From assembly GCA_948144175.1 (NCBI GenBank), contig CANXME010000213.1, forward strand, positions 1,054,001 to 1,118,000: a DNA stretch of 64,000 bases, read 5' to 3'. Each line of letters opens with the position of its first letter. The stretch's first letter is position 1. The stretch comes from Closterium sp. NIES-65. Lineage: Eukaryota; Streptophyta; Zygnematophyceae; Desmidiales; Closteriaceae. The notes beneath the pieces were generated by a model. That model was given only the letters and a program-made list of their open reading frames with translations, did no database searches and was not told where the DNA came from. Shown piece after piece: positions 1 to 10,149 of the stretch. The position numbers and the translations under genes are program-made.

Positions 1-218
1 TCGCGGCCCAACCTCACGGTTCGGTTGGTAACCCACGCTCCGGTCCTCCACCTCGACATTTCCCAACCTCGGCGCTAGGCCCATAGCGCACCCCAATTTC
101 TCGCGCTTCCGTTACCACGCTCGCTTCGCTATATTTTCTTCGCTCATGCCTTCGCTCAATGTACTGTTTTGCTTTGATAGTGCAATTCTCGCTCGCTCGC
201 TCAATTGCACGCGTAACA
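1..218 (+). repeat. Gypsy O 5' LTR (3' part, cut by window edge)
   Basis: The sequence ends in GCACGCGTAACA, directly followed by a primer-binding-like site at 219. It matches the 3' LTR at 9450-9571, the 5' LTR of gypsy F (reverse strand, 30448-30663) and that of gypsy K (43675-44002). The LTR start lies before the window. It contains a TATATTTTCTTCGC stretch near 131 that could be promoter DNA, but no transcription start can be assigned. Confidence 0.8.
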
Positions 219-235
219 CTTGGTATTCAGAGTCG
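219..235 (+). promoter_or_regulatory. Primer binding site of gypsy O
   Basis: CTTGGTATTCAGAG lies directly after the LTR end. The same position holds CTTGGTATTCAGAGC in gypsy K and CTTGGTTATCAGAGC in gypsy F. This is the usual plant LTR-element PBS complementary to the 3' end of initiator Met tRNA, with one or two extra bases. Assignment rests on position and motif. Confidence 0.7.
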
Positions 236-399
236 ACAATCTCTTCTTGGATCGCACCCACACCTTCTCTTCCCCACTATCTCAATTTTTGGAGGGGGCA
301 GAAGTCTCTTAGCACCCAAGCATCGCCGCTCGAGTGCTCTCTCGTAAGCACGCACGGCCACGACTGAGGCTCTTGCTCAACTCACCCGACACCCCCGCC

Positions 400-1093
400 A
401 TGGCCAAATTCAACCTCGTGACGTTGACCCAAGAACGCCTCGTCGCACTCGTACGCCAACTTGAAGAATCGGCACTCAAAATTGCGACACTCACGGCGGA
501 ACGTGACTCCGCCCGGCAGCAGTCAACGGCCAATGCACCCGAGCAATCGGATGAGCCGATAGTCATCTCTCCTGACACACCTCACACCACGACAGTATGG
601 GACAGCGCTCAGGTGCAGCCAGTGATGGCGTCGCCCAATCGATGCCTGGCATGGAGAGAAACAGGGCCGCCCCAACCACGAATGCACCTCACGAATCCCG
701 TCGTCACGTCGAATTTGCAGCAACGATCGGCAACGACAACATCGGTGCACCAATGTTGCTCAAGCCGCAACGCCCGCCCTGCTTCGATCCTAGCCAACGC
801 GGAGGTACGGCGATTCAACCGTGGGTCTTCACGATGAACGACTTTTCTTACGCTAATTACGTCACGTCAGACGCAGGGAAGATACGATATGATGTTTCGT
901 TGCTGCGGGGCCCCGCCATGGACTGGTGGCGAGTCATCGTGACGTCGCCATGCGGCGCCGCCATCGCAAGAGGAAGGGCCCACAGTGCCAGCTGTTACCT
1001 CAAGTTCATTCTACCAAACCGCCCAATACAACACGTGGGATGCGTGGTGCGCAGGGCTTAAGGCGCGCTTCAAGCCGATTGCGGCTTCTATTT
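400..1093 (+). pseudogene. Gypsy O gag remnant
   Basis: This is the 5' part of a Ty3/gypsy gag. The ATG at 400 opens a frame with a Leu-rich coiled-coil-like start (LTQERLVALVRQLEES), shared with gypsy F (ATG at 30264, minus strand) and K (ATG at 44186). The frame breaks near 600. The next block in another frame carries the capsid-like motif AMDWWRVIV near 916-945. Homology stops at 1093, where the copia A LTR begins inside the AGLKARFKPIAAS region. The zinc knuckle, protease and RT are missing, because the element resumes only in integrase at 8945. It cannot encode a working Gag. Confidence 0.75.
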
Positions 1094-1224
1094 TGTTAGA
1101 ATTGAACAAGAGTGAATGCACTAGAAAAGTGTTGGGTACAAGTAGGAAACCCTAAACTTACTGTACCCCATAGTAAATACCCCACTACAGCCTAAACAAA
1201 CTGTAGCAGATATAACATTTGACA
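1094..1224 (-). repeat. Copia A 3' LTR
   Basis: 131 bp from TGTTAGAATTG to ATTTGACA on the + strand, with TG...CA ends in both orientations. It contains the family core ACCCCACTACAGCCTA. The left edge abuts gypsy O gag and the right edge abuts the polypurine tract. Confidence 0.8.
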
Positions 1225-1247
1225 CACCCCCATAGGCAAAGTGGGGG
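1225..1247 (-). promoter_or_regulatory. Copia A polypurine tract with hairpin
   Basis: CACCCCCATAGGCAAAGTGG and following bases abut the 3' LTR. On the element strand this reads CCCCCA, a 9-nt loop, then TGGGGG and GTG before the LTR. The same sequence precedes every short-LTR copia 3' LTR in the window. The G run should prime plus-strand synthesis, by position and by knowledge of LTR elements. Confidence 0.65.
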
Positions 1248-1450
1248 AGAGCAAGGGGTCACAAGACCAGTCAAGAAAGGCAAAGCAAGCTCACGGTGGA
1301 TCACAACGTCACCACACACTCTGAGCACAAGCAATGGGCCACAAGGCCAGTTCACATGCACAGGCATATATGCAACACAAATAGCACAGTGATCTCTACC
1401 GAGCAAGGCAAGCATGCGGGTATATATATAGATCACAGTACAAGAAAAGC

Positions 1451-3147
1451 CTACACCAAGTGAGTGAAAGTGGGCACAAGCCCTAGCATAGTGCAGAAAC
1501 GCTGATGATCACCAGACTGAAGTGCCTTGGTGAATATATCAGCAGTGTTGGCCCGAGTGGCCACGTAACACAAACGAAGCTGACCACGCTGCTGCAACTC
1601 TCAAGCCAGGAAGTAACGCAGAGCAATGTGCTTCATTCTGTGCTCCAGTCTGTGCTCCTCACACAAGGCAATGGTAGCATTGTTGTCGACGTACAGCACT
1701 TGAGGAGAACAAGGCCGCTCTCCCAAGTCAGTCAGCAGGTAGGTGAGCCAGCGCAACTCCTGTGCAGCCATGGCTGAGGCATAGATCCCAGCCTCACAAC
1801 TGGAGCTGAGAACTGAAGACGAGCGAGTAGAACACCAAGAAACTGAACTAGAGCCAAGGCTGAAGGTGTAACCCTGTGACGACCGCTGTGTAGCCTGGTC
1901 GTCAACCCGAGAAGCGTCTGAGTGCCCAGTGAGAACAAATGAGCTCCTCCCTCCAAGCACAAGCCCCATGCTTGATGTACTGCACAAGTAGTGCAGTACC
2001 CTCTTAGCAGCATCCCAGTGCACCTTTCGGTGCCGACCAGGAGCCACGTAGCGAGCCAGAAGGCCAAGAGGGTACGCAAGGTCAGGTCGAGTGCAGGTCA
2101 TCAGGTACATGAGGCAGCCCACTAGCTCTGGATACGGGCCACTCGGCTCTACGGACTCGTCCCAAGGTGGAGCTGAGAGCGAGTGACCTCTAGCCAGAGG
2201 AGTGGCCTGTGCTGAGGACCAGGTGAAGCCGAAGCGCTGAAGGACCTGCTCCACCATGTGTGACTGAGTCAGTGTGATGGTGCAGCATGCTCTGTCCCGG
2301 GCGATCTGCAAGCCAAGGTAGCTACGCAGTTCACCCAGGTCTGTGCACGTGTGTCTCTTCTGCAGCTCCGACTTCACGTGGGCAATAGCCTCAGAGTCAG
2401 TAGTGGCAAAGACCAAGCTGTGCTGAAGTCAAGAGAGTGAAGCTAGTAGTCACGCTGAGCGGCAACGTGAAGTAGCTCCCAAAGAGTGGTCATGTTCGGG
2501 GTGGGGGAGAAGGTCTGGAAGAAGTCGACTCCCTCTCGCTGACTGAAGCCTCGAGCAACGTAACGAGCCTTGAAGACAGACGGAGAACCTGGCAGTCGCT
2601 TCAACCTGAAAATCCACATGCCACTGACGATGTTCGCCCCAGGGGGGGGAACCTCGTCGACGTAAGTGCCAGTGGACTTCCAGGATACCATCTCTGCGTC
2701 CATGGCTGTCTGCCACCGAGAGGAGTACTCACGTGCGATCGCCTCAGCGTAAGAGCGCGGGGTCGAGATGTCTGGTGCATCCGGGTCTCCCTCAGGGGCT
2801 ATCCGCATGGACACAAGATGAGGTACAGCGGCGACAAAGCACTCAAACTCCTCCTGCCTGTCCTGAAGGACGTGCGTGCCAAGAGCACACTCACCCCCGA
2901 TGGATAGAGGACAGACAGACTCAGACTCAGACTCAGTAACAAGACTCGCAGCGTAGTCTACAAGACAGTGAGCAGCAAAGTCGACAAGCTCAGCAACTAA
3001 GGCAGACGCAGCAGCTGACTCAAAGGAAGGGTCAGTGACAGCAGTGGCCAGGAGACGCGTGACAGTAGGACTAGCAGCACGAAGAGAGTCAGACCGGGTC
3101 AACAAGGGCAGGAAGAGAGGACGCAGGAGGAGAAGGCAGAAGGACAC
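1451..3147 (-). pseudogene. Copia A reverse transcriptase/RNase H, active site deleted
   Basis: The region holds the RT start (motifs SRWQTAMDAEM, TGTYVDEVPPPGANIVSG, ARYVARGFSQREGVDFFQTF) and RNase H (VLYVDNNATIAL, near 1690). Near 2415-2420 the reading jumps from LHSLDFSTA straight to LVFATT. About 260 bp present in G, H and C are gone, including the YVDD catalytic motif. A TGA at 1601-1603 replaces Arg in the conserved FLAREL stretch near the end. The expected stop for the family is at 1451-1453. A frameshift also separates the two main blocks. Not functional. Confidence 0.85.
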
Positions 3148-5600
3148 GCTGTGGAGCAGTGGAAGGACGAAGCGTCATCTGGTGGGTGCCTGGGACAGTA
3201 GGAGGACGCTGACGCGAGACACGACGACTAGTGCGAGCAGCACGAACAGGTGACGCAGAACGAGACTCAGGCGACACAGGACGAGACGAAGGCTCACTAC
3301 GCTTCGTAAGACCTCTTGTCGGACCAGTGTAGGGAGAAGGACCAGGGAGTGGCGAGGCAGGCTGTAACTGTGACTGCGACTGAACAGGCGGAGGACACTC
3401 TAAGGAGGGAGCAGGACAAGGAGGAGGCGGCTGACCAAGAACCTGCTGAAGGAGCGGAACGAAGTACGGCCGCGGCCGTGAAGCACCCCTAGAACCAGCA
3501 GAGACAGTACCAGAACACCCAGCAGCAGCTCCAACCCCTGCAGCACCACCAGCAGCTCCAGTAGCGCCAACTCCAGGACCCCCAGTAGCACCAGCTCCAG
3601 CGGCACCGTCGGCTCCAGTACCAGTAGCACCTCCAGCAGCTCCAGTAGTACCCCCAATCCCACCAGCTCCAGTACCACCAGTACGAGCACCTCCAGGTTC
3701 AGTGGCTCCAGCACCTCCAACGCCAACCCCAGGGTCAGCAGCTACACCAACTCCAGTAGGCCCAGCGTCCTCAGCTCCAGCTCTAGTAGCACCTCCAGCG
3801 CCCACAGCACCACGGCGGTGGCGACAGTACCGCGAGTACCACTCACGCAGCTGCTGGGAAGAGAGAGCGCCCCCAGGCACAGCAACCCCAGGCTCAGGAC
3901 CTCCAGGCTCAGCACCCCCAGGCATAGCACCCGCAGCCTCCGCACCCCCAGGCTCAGCACCCGCAGTCTCCGCACCCCCAGGCTCAGCACCCCCAGGCTC
4001 AGTACCCCCAGACCCAGGACCACCAGGCTCAACACGCTCAGGCTCAGCACGCTCAGGACCTCGCGCAGGACCAGAGTCGACAGCTACCTCGACAGGCTCG
4101 ACCGGGTCTACCTGGGAAACACCTGAGGGAGCAGCACCCTGGGGAGGGAGGGGGTCTACCGAAGCAGCACCTGGCGTGAGGAAGAGCAGCGGAGGGGGGA
4201 GCGGGGCCGTGCGGTAGGGGAAGAGACGGTAAAAGGGGACCGACTCATCAAACGTGACGTCCTGAGAGGGGAAGACACGGCGCGCAGTGGGGTGGTAAAA
4301 CTGCCAGCCAGGCGCGTCATGGACAAAGCCCAGGAAGAAATAAGGAACAGCGCGGGAGGAGAGCTTGTCCGCGGACGTTTCGCGGACAAAGGCACGAGAA
4401 CCCCAGACCCGGAACATGGACGCATCGCCAACCTCTTCTGTCCAACGCAGTGTCGGAGAGGTCTCTGGAACGGATAGACGGGGCCAGAGGTTGAGCTGAT
4501 GCGCGGCATATCGGACCGTAAACGGCCACAGAAAATGGGGGGCAGCCGCATGGATCAAGGAGGTACAAGCGACCTCTATAACCAAGCCAATGCGGCGCTC
4601 AGCAACCCCATTCTGCTGCGAAGAGGCCGGAAGCGTGAACGTTTGGCGAATGCCCTCCTCCTGACAGAAGGCCTCCAAGAGGCCGGAGGAAAACTCACAA
4701 CCTCTGTCAGAGTGCAGTCGCAGGACGGGAAGGTCCGTGCGAAAGCGCCTCTCCAACTGGAGACGGGTAGCGCGGATCCAAGGGATCAAGACAGCGGGGA
4801 CCTCTCCCTTGGTGCACAAGGGGAAGACCGTGGTGTAACGCGTGTAGTCGTCAACTACCAGCAGGAAGTAGCGCTCTCCGCCCTGTCCACGGACGAGGGC
4901 TGGGCCCCACACGTCCATGTGAAGGGTCTGCAGAGGGGCCTCCGTCGGGGGGAACTCAGAGGAGTGGGGGGTGGCACGCTGCCGCCCCTCAACACATGGA
5001 AGGCAAGGAGGGGCAGGGGACGGTGGCAGGGGAGGCAGTGACCTGGGGAGATCAGAGACAAGGAAACGAGAGTGCATGCCATGAAGGCGCTGCATCGAAG
5101 GGTGCCCAAGGCGGTGCTGCCAGAGGACCGTCCGGTGCGACAGGGCGCGACACGAGCAGGGGGCGGACAACTGACCTGACGCAGACGCAAACGCAGCTAC
5201 CTGAGGAGACTCAGTGGTCAGTGTGTACAAGTCCGACCCCGGCTGCCGAGTGAAAGTAGCCAGGTGACGACCCGTCTGGGCACACGCTCGTAGGCCGGGG
5301 TGAACTGGTGAACACCCGCGTCCTGGAGCGCGGAACCCGCCACCAAGTTCGTAGAGAACGAGGGGAGGTAGAGGCCCAACAGTATGCCAGACGGGATAGC
5401 AGGACAAGGGAGGGCAGTGGTGGAGGTCACAAGGACCGGACCCCCTGAGGGGTCAGCCAGGGAGACAGCAACCGGTCTAGGGAGCTGCTCTAGGGTAGTG
5501 CGGTCGCGAAAGAAACAGCGGGAAGCACCTGAGTCCAGTGTGAAGGTGTGAAGTGCCTCAGTAGGTGCGGTACTAGCAGACGCAGACGCACTAGCACCTA
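3089..5600 (-). pseudogene. Copia A protease-integrase and Gly/Pro-rich linker
   Basis: Reading on the minus strand from 5600, the protease block (SGASRCFFRD type, near 5500-5540) is in a different frame from the long block below 5407. That block carries the GAG-pre-integrase zinc module (LWQHRLGHPSMQRL ... CLPCVEG), then integrase with LHMDVWGP, LRLHSDRGCEF and SSQQNGVAERR, matching the D,D35E pattern. After integrase comes a degenerate pentapeptide tract (GGAEP/GGTGA units, about 3500-4050) and the start of the RT N-terminal region. Frameshifts near 5280 and 5600 break the polyprotein. Confidence 0.8.
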
Positions 5601-7046
5601 GGGCAGCAGCCTCACCAGGACTGGAGCAGCAGACGCACTAGCACCTAGAGCTGCAGCCTCACCGGTCCTAATACTTGGGTCGGGCGGTACACTCAGGTAA
5701 CAGTCTCCCTCAAAACTAATAGTCAATGCATACATAGCAGCAAGGATAGCATCATAATCAAGAGCAAAGATATCAATTCCCTTCTTAAGCAGATCAGCCC
5801 AGCGGGGCAGCTTAGAGGCGTCGGGAAACTGCTCGCGGTAGGCGTCGTCGAGGCGAAAGAAACAGCGCTGTGCCGTGTGAAATCTCCCACAAGTCTGGCC
5901 AGTGCCGTCACCTGTGCGGATGACGTACAGGCAGGTACCCCCACCCCCAGACCCCCCACGCTGAGAGTACCACTCACGGAGCTGCTGGGGCGAGGGAGTC
6001 TCACTAGGACGCTGCTGCTGCTGCTTCTGGCCACCGCTGAACCCCCCACGCTGTACCGCTCCACCGCGCCCGCCACCCGCTCCACCGCCACCACCACTAC
6101 CACCACCACCCCCACCACCTCCACCACCGCCGCCGCCACCACCCCCAGTGCCGCCACCGACCCCCCCACCACCCGCGCCACTCCCACCTCCGCCACCACC
6201 CCCGCCCACCCCACCCCCTCCACCGCCGCCGCCCCCACCTCCACCTCCACCACCCTTGCCCCCCTTGCCCTTGCCGCCCTTGCGCCTCCCACTAGGAGCA
6301 GACGCGGCCCCGACCCCCTCAGCTCCGAGGTAGTCGACAGCAGCAGCAGATGCAATGGAGGGGAGGAGGGGGGAGGGGGAGCACCCCTCAAAGAAGGGGG
6401 TGCGGGGGTCACCACGAGAGGCACCTACAGCTACATTGCTCTTCTCAGCTGCTAGGAGTTCCTTCTCGAGGAGGTCGACAGTGAGGTCAGTGGGGGAAAG
6501 GGCGAGAAACTGGTCCCTGACTGTGCGAAGGGAGTCAGGGAGGCGGGTGACAAGGTGGTACAGTGTGAGGTACATCGGGGGGGGGGGCTTCTTGGCGAGG
6601 AAATAAAAAAACACAGCACGGTAGCGGAGGTCACTGGTACGGAGGTGGGTGATGAGGTCAGCTACAGTGGCAAAGGCGGACAGGTCGGGGAAGAGGTAGG
6701 GCAGTGAGAGACGGCCTATATCAGCAGTGGCAGGGGAGGAGTAGTGCGCGACTACTGCGTCGTACAGCTCCTTAGCGGTCTTATGCTGGTCGAAGTGCTC
6801 GCGCTCATCTAATGGCAGGTGGCTGCGAACGGCTAGGCGGGCGTGAGCATCACGGGTCTGCCACTGGGAGCGAGCAGAACTGTCAGCAGTAGCGGGAGGT
6901 GCGGGAGCAGCGCCTGACGTAAGGTCATACAGGGAGACATCGTCCTTGGCAGTGATCTGGAGGAACAGGTGGAGGTCATCTAGCCAAACTTCAAACTTAA
7001 TCGGGCGGCCCTCAGCGTCAAAGGTGAGAATAGAGGGAGTGGCCAT
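5598..7046 (-). CDS. Copia A Gag (482 aa, frameshifted end)
   Basis: The start MATPSILTFDAEGRPIKFEVW matches the family Gag start in C, G, H and I, so the ATG at 7044-7046 is well supported. Residues 1-230 form the Ty1/copia Gag domain (HLRTSDLRYRA, MYLTLYHLVTRLPDSL). A Gly tract of about 100 residues follows (around 6080-6250), then a Q-rich patch and the conserved QQLREWY module. Next is a zinc-knuckle-like C-x13-C-x3-H-x4-C arrangement (CLYVIRTGD ... QTCGRFHTAQRC). The frame drifts into unrelated codons just before protease near 5625, so Gag-Pol is not continuous. Confidence 0.85.
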   Translation of the reverse strand: MATPSILTFDAEGRPIKFEVWLDDLHLFLQITAKDDVSLYDLTSGAAPAPPATADSSARSQWQTRDAHARLAVRSHLPLDEREHFDQHKTAKELYDAVVAHYSSPATADIGRLSLPYLFPDLSAFATVADLITHLRTSDLRYRAVFFYFLAKKPPPPMYLTLYHLVTRLPDSLRTVRDQFLALSPTDLTVDLLEKELLAAEKSNVAVGASRGDPRTPFFEGCSPSPLLPSIASAAAVDYLGAEGVGAASAPSGRRKGGKGKGGKGGGGGGGGGGGGGGGVGGGGGGGGSGAGGGGVGGGTGGGGGGGGGGGGGGGGSGGGGGAGGGRGGAVQRGGFSGGQKQQQQRPSETPSPQQLREWYSQRGGSGGGGTCLYVIRTGDGTGQTCGRFHTAQRCFFRLDDAYREQFPDASKLPRWADLLKKGIDIFALDYDAILAAMYALTISFEGDCYLSVPPDPSIRTGEAAALGASASAAPVLVRLLP

Positions 7047-7724
7047 AGTGGCAGCAGTAGCAGTAGGTACAGTAGCCGTAGTAGCAGTAGCAGTTGAAGC
7101 AGTAGTACGACAAGAACAGGAACAGGAGTTGCTGCAGGTGGGGCACAGTAGGGCGGCGCGGCTCAGGTCGGGCGGCGCGGCTCGGTTCGGGCGGCGCGGC
7201 TTGGTTCGAGCGGCGCGGCTCGGTTCGGGCGGCGCGGCTCGGTTGGGGCGGCGCGGCTCGGCTCGGGCTGGGCTACGCGGCGGTGCGCGACGAGGGGCGT
7301 GCGCAAGGGCGGCTGTAGCGGGCGGGCCGCGGCTGTGCGTGGGCCTGACTAGCGCGCGGGCGAGCGGCCTAGGGGAGCAACGCGGCGGCCTGCTGGTGGG
7401 GCCGCGACGCTCTGGTCGCGCTGGCTGCGACCTGAGGGCGGATGGCTGAGGGTCGCGCGTCGGCCTAGGGGCGAGCGCGGCCTACGGGCAACGGCCTGCT
7501 GGGGCTCGCGAGAAAAAAATCGGGCCGCCCTAGGCGGCGGTTTTCCTACGCGCGCTAAAACGACGGGGCCGCGCTCGGGCTGCTAGCGGGCTGCACGAGA
7601 GGAGAGCGTACGAGGGCGCACTAGGGGAGAGGCGCACGAGGGCGCTAAAAAAAAATGGGGCGCACGAGGGCACCTCTAGCGGAACGGTGGGCCCTTAGGT
7701 CCAGAACCTAAGCTCTTAATACCA
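7047..7724 (-). repeat. Copia A GC-rich leader with tandem repeats
   Basis: Untranslated leader between PBS and gag. At 7150-7270 the + strand shows imperfect short repeats of GGCGGCGCGGCTCGGTTCG. The rest is GC-rich, non-repetitive and has no supported gene. The PBS side (AAGCTCTTAATACCA) ends at 7724. Confidence 0.6.
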
Positions 7725-7852
7725 TGTCAGAAACAAGAAGTGATTGAACTACACAACATTGGAGTACAAGTATGAAACCCTAGAGTTGTGTACCCCCTAA
7801 AGGCTAACCCACTATAGCCTACACAGCAATAACACATATATGATGTTTGACA
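7725..7852 (-). repeat. Copia A 5' LTR
   Basis: 128 bp, TGTCAGAAAC ... GTTTGACA, preceded by AATACCA (reverse complement of the PBS start TGGTATT). It has the family core ACCCACTATAGCCTACACA. It resembles the LTR at 14645-14771 more than its own presumed partner at 1094-1224. Confidence 0.75.
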
Positions 7853-8944
7853 CACATAACATTCTGACACACCCCCATAGGCAAAGTGGGGTACAGTCAA
7901 CACAATAAGCAATCGCATGACTAGGTCATAAGCAAAGGCTAGTCGCAGAACTAGAAGGCAAGAGAGGAGGAGTAGGGACTATGAGAGGAGAGGAGGTAGG
8001 AGTCGGCAGCTGAAGCTGCTGGCACACGGGCGACTGGAGCAACTAGCATACAGGCTACCGGAGCAAGGGCATCAGGACTACTGGAGTAACTGGCTCCGCG
8101 GCTAAACGAGCGGCTGGAGCAAATGACCCACGGGCGACTGGAGCAACGGGCTCACGGGCTACCGGAGCAACGGCATCCGGACTTCTGGAGCTGCTGGCTT
8201 CATGGCGGCTACCTCCTTTCAACCTCCCCCCATTGTCCCACACCCCCTTCAGCATCCCTAGTGTTATTTTTTCGGCTCCCCCACACCCTCCCCCCCTCAG
8301 CGGCAGCTGCAGCTGTGGGAGAGAGAGGAGGAGGGAGAGGAGCAACAGCAGATTACTCACACCCGCCACCCCCATACCCGCCACCCCCATACCCTCCCCC
8401 CCACGGCTGCACGCGCAGCAGGGAAAGGAAGGAGAAGTGGGGGCGGGGAGGGGGGGGGGGGGGGGAGAAGCTGCTTCGCGGCTACAGAGAGGCGGCGCGC
8501 GGGTGCACGGGGCGGCGCGCTGGTGCACCGGGGCGGCGCGCGGGTGCAGCGAAGCGGCGCGCGGGTGAACGGGGCAGCGCACGGGTGCCACGGGGCGGCG
8601 TGCGGGTGCCAACAAACCGTCACGCAGAAAACCGCCGCGCGCCCGGGGCGCTTGGCGCGCAGAAAACGTCGCGCAGCTGGGGCGCGCGACAGGCAGGAAA
8701 ATAGTCACGCGCCCGGGGCGCGCGACTGAAAGAACAACAGCAGAAGCGAACGGTGGGCCCATTGAGGAAGCTCAAGGAAAGAGCCTGCTCTGAATACCAT
8801 GTCAGAAACTAACGAGCAGGAATGTGAACAGAAAAAGAGGGATTGTACTAGCAGGCAGGTGGAGTACATATAGGAAACCCTAAAAGGGTTATACTCTCTA
8901 TTGAGTACCCCACTACAGCCTACACAACACATAACATTCTGACA
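7853..8944 (-). mobile_element. Short non-coding LTR element B
   Basis: A compact element: LTR 8800-8944, PBS TGGTATTCAGAGC (8783-8799, minus), about 930 bp of non-coding leader-like DNA, polypurine tract (7870-7895), then only the first 17 bases of a 3' LTR (7853-7869) before copia A takes over. The interior has GC-rich repeats (GGCGGCGCGCGGGTGCA type, 8490-8610) and a stretch rich in CGGAGC/GGAGCAAC motifs. No Gag or Pol residue signature is visible. LTR and interior resemble P (13243-14644), so these are two copies of one family. This is a TRIM/LARD-like, presumably non-autonomous element. Confidence 0.65.
8800..8944 (-). repeat. Element B 5' LTR
   Basis: 145 bp, TGTCAGAAACTAAC ... CATTCTGACA on the + strand. 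Read on the element strand it starts TGTCAGAATGTTATGTG and contains GTACTCAATAGAGAGTA and TAGGGTTTCCTATATGTA, both shared with the P LTR at 13243-13362. The PBS complement CTCTGAATACCA precedes it on the left. Confidence 0.8.
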
Positions 8945-9449
8945 CGCACATTTTGCAGCCTCCAAAAAAAACAATCATCGCCGAAGAAACAGCCCCACTC
9001 TTGATCTCCGCCGTCGTTCGACTGCACGGGATACCAGCAGCAATAATTAGCGACTCGACACGCAATTTACCAACAACTTCTGGTGGAACCTGTGGCAACA
9101 GTTCGGCACACGACTACAATTCAGTTCATTGTACCATCTCGAAGCCGATGGACAGATAGAACGGACAAATCAAACAATGGAACAGTTGATTCGAGCCACA
9201 TGCGACGACCCGGCAACACGGAACAGCAGCTGCCAGTCATCGAATTTGCATAAAACAACTCCACATCAGCCTCGACGGAGCAGTCACCATTCTACCTCAA
9301 CTACGGACAAAACCCCAAAGTGCCCATGACCCTGAATCCTGACAACCCGGTACCACACGCTTAACAATTCGGAGAAATTCTACAGGCAGCACGGACCCGA
9401 GCAGCAGACTCAATAAAAACATCGAGCATCATCGCTAAACACACAATAA
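8945..9449 (+). pseudogene. Gypsy O integrase C-terminal remnant
   Basis: The translation shows KKTIIAEETAPLLISAVVRLHGIPAAIISD, then in other frames FWWNLWQQFGT, LQFSSLYHLEADGQIERTNQ and TMEQLIRATC. These are the order and spacing of the Ty3/gypsy integrase core: the second catalytic Asp is in IISD and the Glu is near DGQIERTN. Frameshifts near 9060 and 9130 break it. The sequence before the second Asp, including the zinc domain and first Asp, is absent, because the element jumps here from gag at 1093. Confidence 0.75.
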
Positions 9450-9571
9450 TTTCACTCGTTTCTGTTACCACGGTAGCTTCGCTATATATTCTTCGCTCAT
9501 GCATTCGCTCAATGTACTGTTTTGCTTAGATAGTGCAATTCTAGCTAGCTCTCGAAATTGCACTCGTAACA
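9450..9571 (+). repeat. Gypsy O 3' LTR, 5'-truncated
   Basis: About 122 bp matching 97-218 (GTTACCACG.TAGCTTCGCTATAT, CTCAATGTACTGTTTTGCTT, GTGCAATTCTAGC, ending CACTCGTAACA). The first two thirds of the LTR are missing. Host-like sequence begins at 9572. Confidence 0.75.
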
Positions 9572-9774
9572 AAACCTAAACTACGTCTTATCCTTAGCGG
9601 TGATGGGCCTTGGGCGGAACAATGCCATTTTCTGTTCACTTCACACAGTTGGCCGAAACTCAATGTTGCCAGAGCGGCTTGCTGCTGTTGCCTCCAGCCG
9701 ACCAAGCCGCCAAGCGCACCCCGTTGTAACATGTGAATGCCATGCAGCGCAGCACGCAGACAGCTCTTAGTGGC

Positions 9775-10149
9775 CTACTGGACAGCAAATTCGCAGACGG
9801 TGTGGTGCGTTTGAGGAGCGTTAGCGATAACGCCGTACGCAGTACTTGCTATTCTTCCCTTTTGATGACTGTGCTTGATCGATTGTAAAACCTCGAGTAC
9901 TGATCCTGCACAGGGTTTCTGATCACGCTGGCGTCGAGTAGTGGCTCTTGCACGAAAAATCTGAACACGCAGAAGTCGGTTATCGATTTTCCTGCACAGG
10001 ATTTCTAAAGACTCTTCCAGAGAGATTTCAGGAGACTGAAACATGGACTCCATGTCGGAAGGGCTGGAGTCATGCAAGCGCTTTTTGTTCTTGAAAACAG
10101 TGGGTTCTTTCGGCATCCGCAGACCCGGTACGGTGTCGCTAGTAATCAA
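9775..10149 (-). CDS. Hypothetical minus-strand ORF, possible exon
   Basis: An open frame of up to 124 codons ending at 9775, with the first ATG at 10114-10116 (MPKEPTVFKNKKRLHDS). It is Arg/Lys-rich with no repeats and no family I recognise. A splice-acceptor-like ATATCGCAG lies just upstream on the minus strand (about 10156-10164), so it could be a terminal exon rather than a complete gene. Another open stretch upstream on the same strand (10393-10181) ends near a donor-like GCCGTAAGC. It lies between gypsy O and the CBS gene, head-to-head with the latter. Coding status is uncertain; 9572-9774 holds nothing I recognise. Confidence 0.25.
   Translation of the reverse strand: MITSDTVPGLRMPKEPTVFKNKKRLHDSSPSDMESMFQSPEISLEESLEILCRKIDNRLLRVQIFRARATTRRQRDQKPCAGSVLEVLQSIKHSHQKGRIASTAYGVIANAPQTHHTVCEFAVQ

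Larger units (their letters stand above)
1094..7852 (-). mobile_element. Ty1/copia element A, degenerate
   Basis: A minus-strand copia of the short-LTR family. Reading from right to left it has LTR 7725-7852, PBS AATACCA side at 7716-7724, GC-rich leader, gag, protease, integrase, linker, RT/RNase H, polypurine tract and LTR 1094-1224. Several frameshifts and a deletion over the RT active site make it non-functional. Its two LTRs differ strongly and no matching 5-bp duplication flanks it (TATTT on the left, CACAT on the right), so the copy may be a recombinant rather than one clean insertion. Confidence 0.8.

Noticed and set aside
3702-4217. Pro/Ala/Ser-rich plus-strand frame, cell-wall-protein-like
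   Set aside because: Antisense of the copia A integrase-RT linker repeat. No signal peptide and no matching host gene structure.
5877-6455. Thr/Pro/Ser-rich plus-strand frame opposite copia A gag
   Set aside because: Antisense shadow of the Gly tract; codon content is explained fully by the gag strand.
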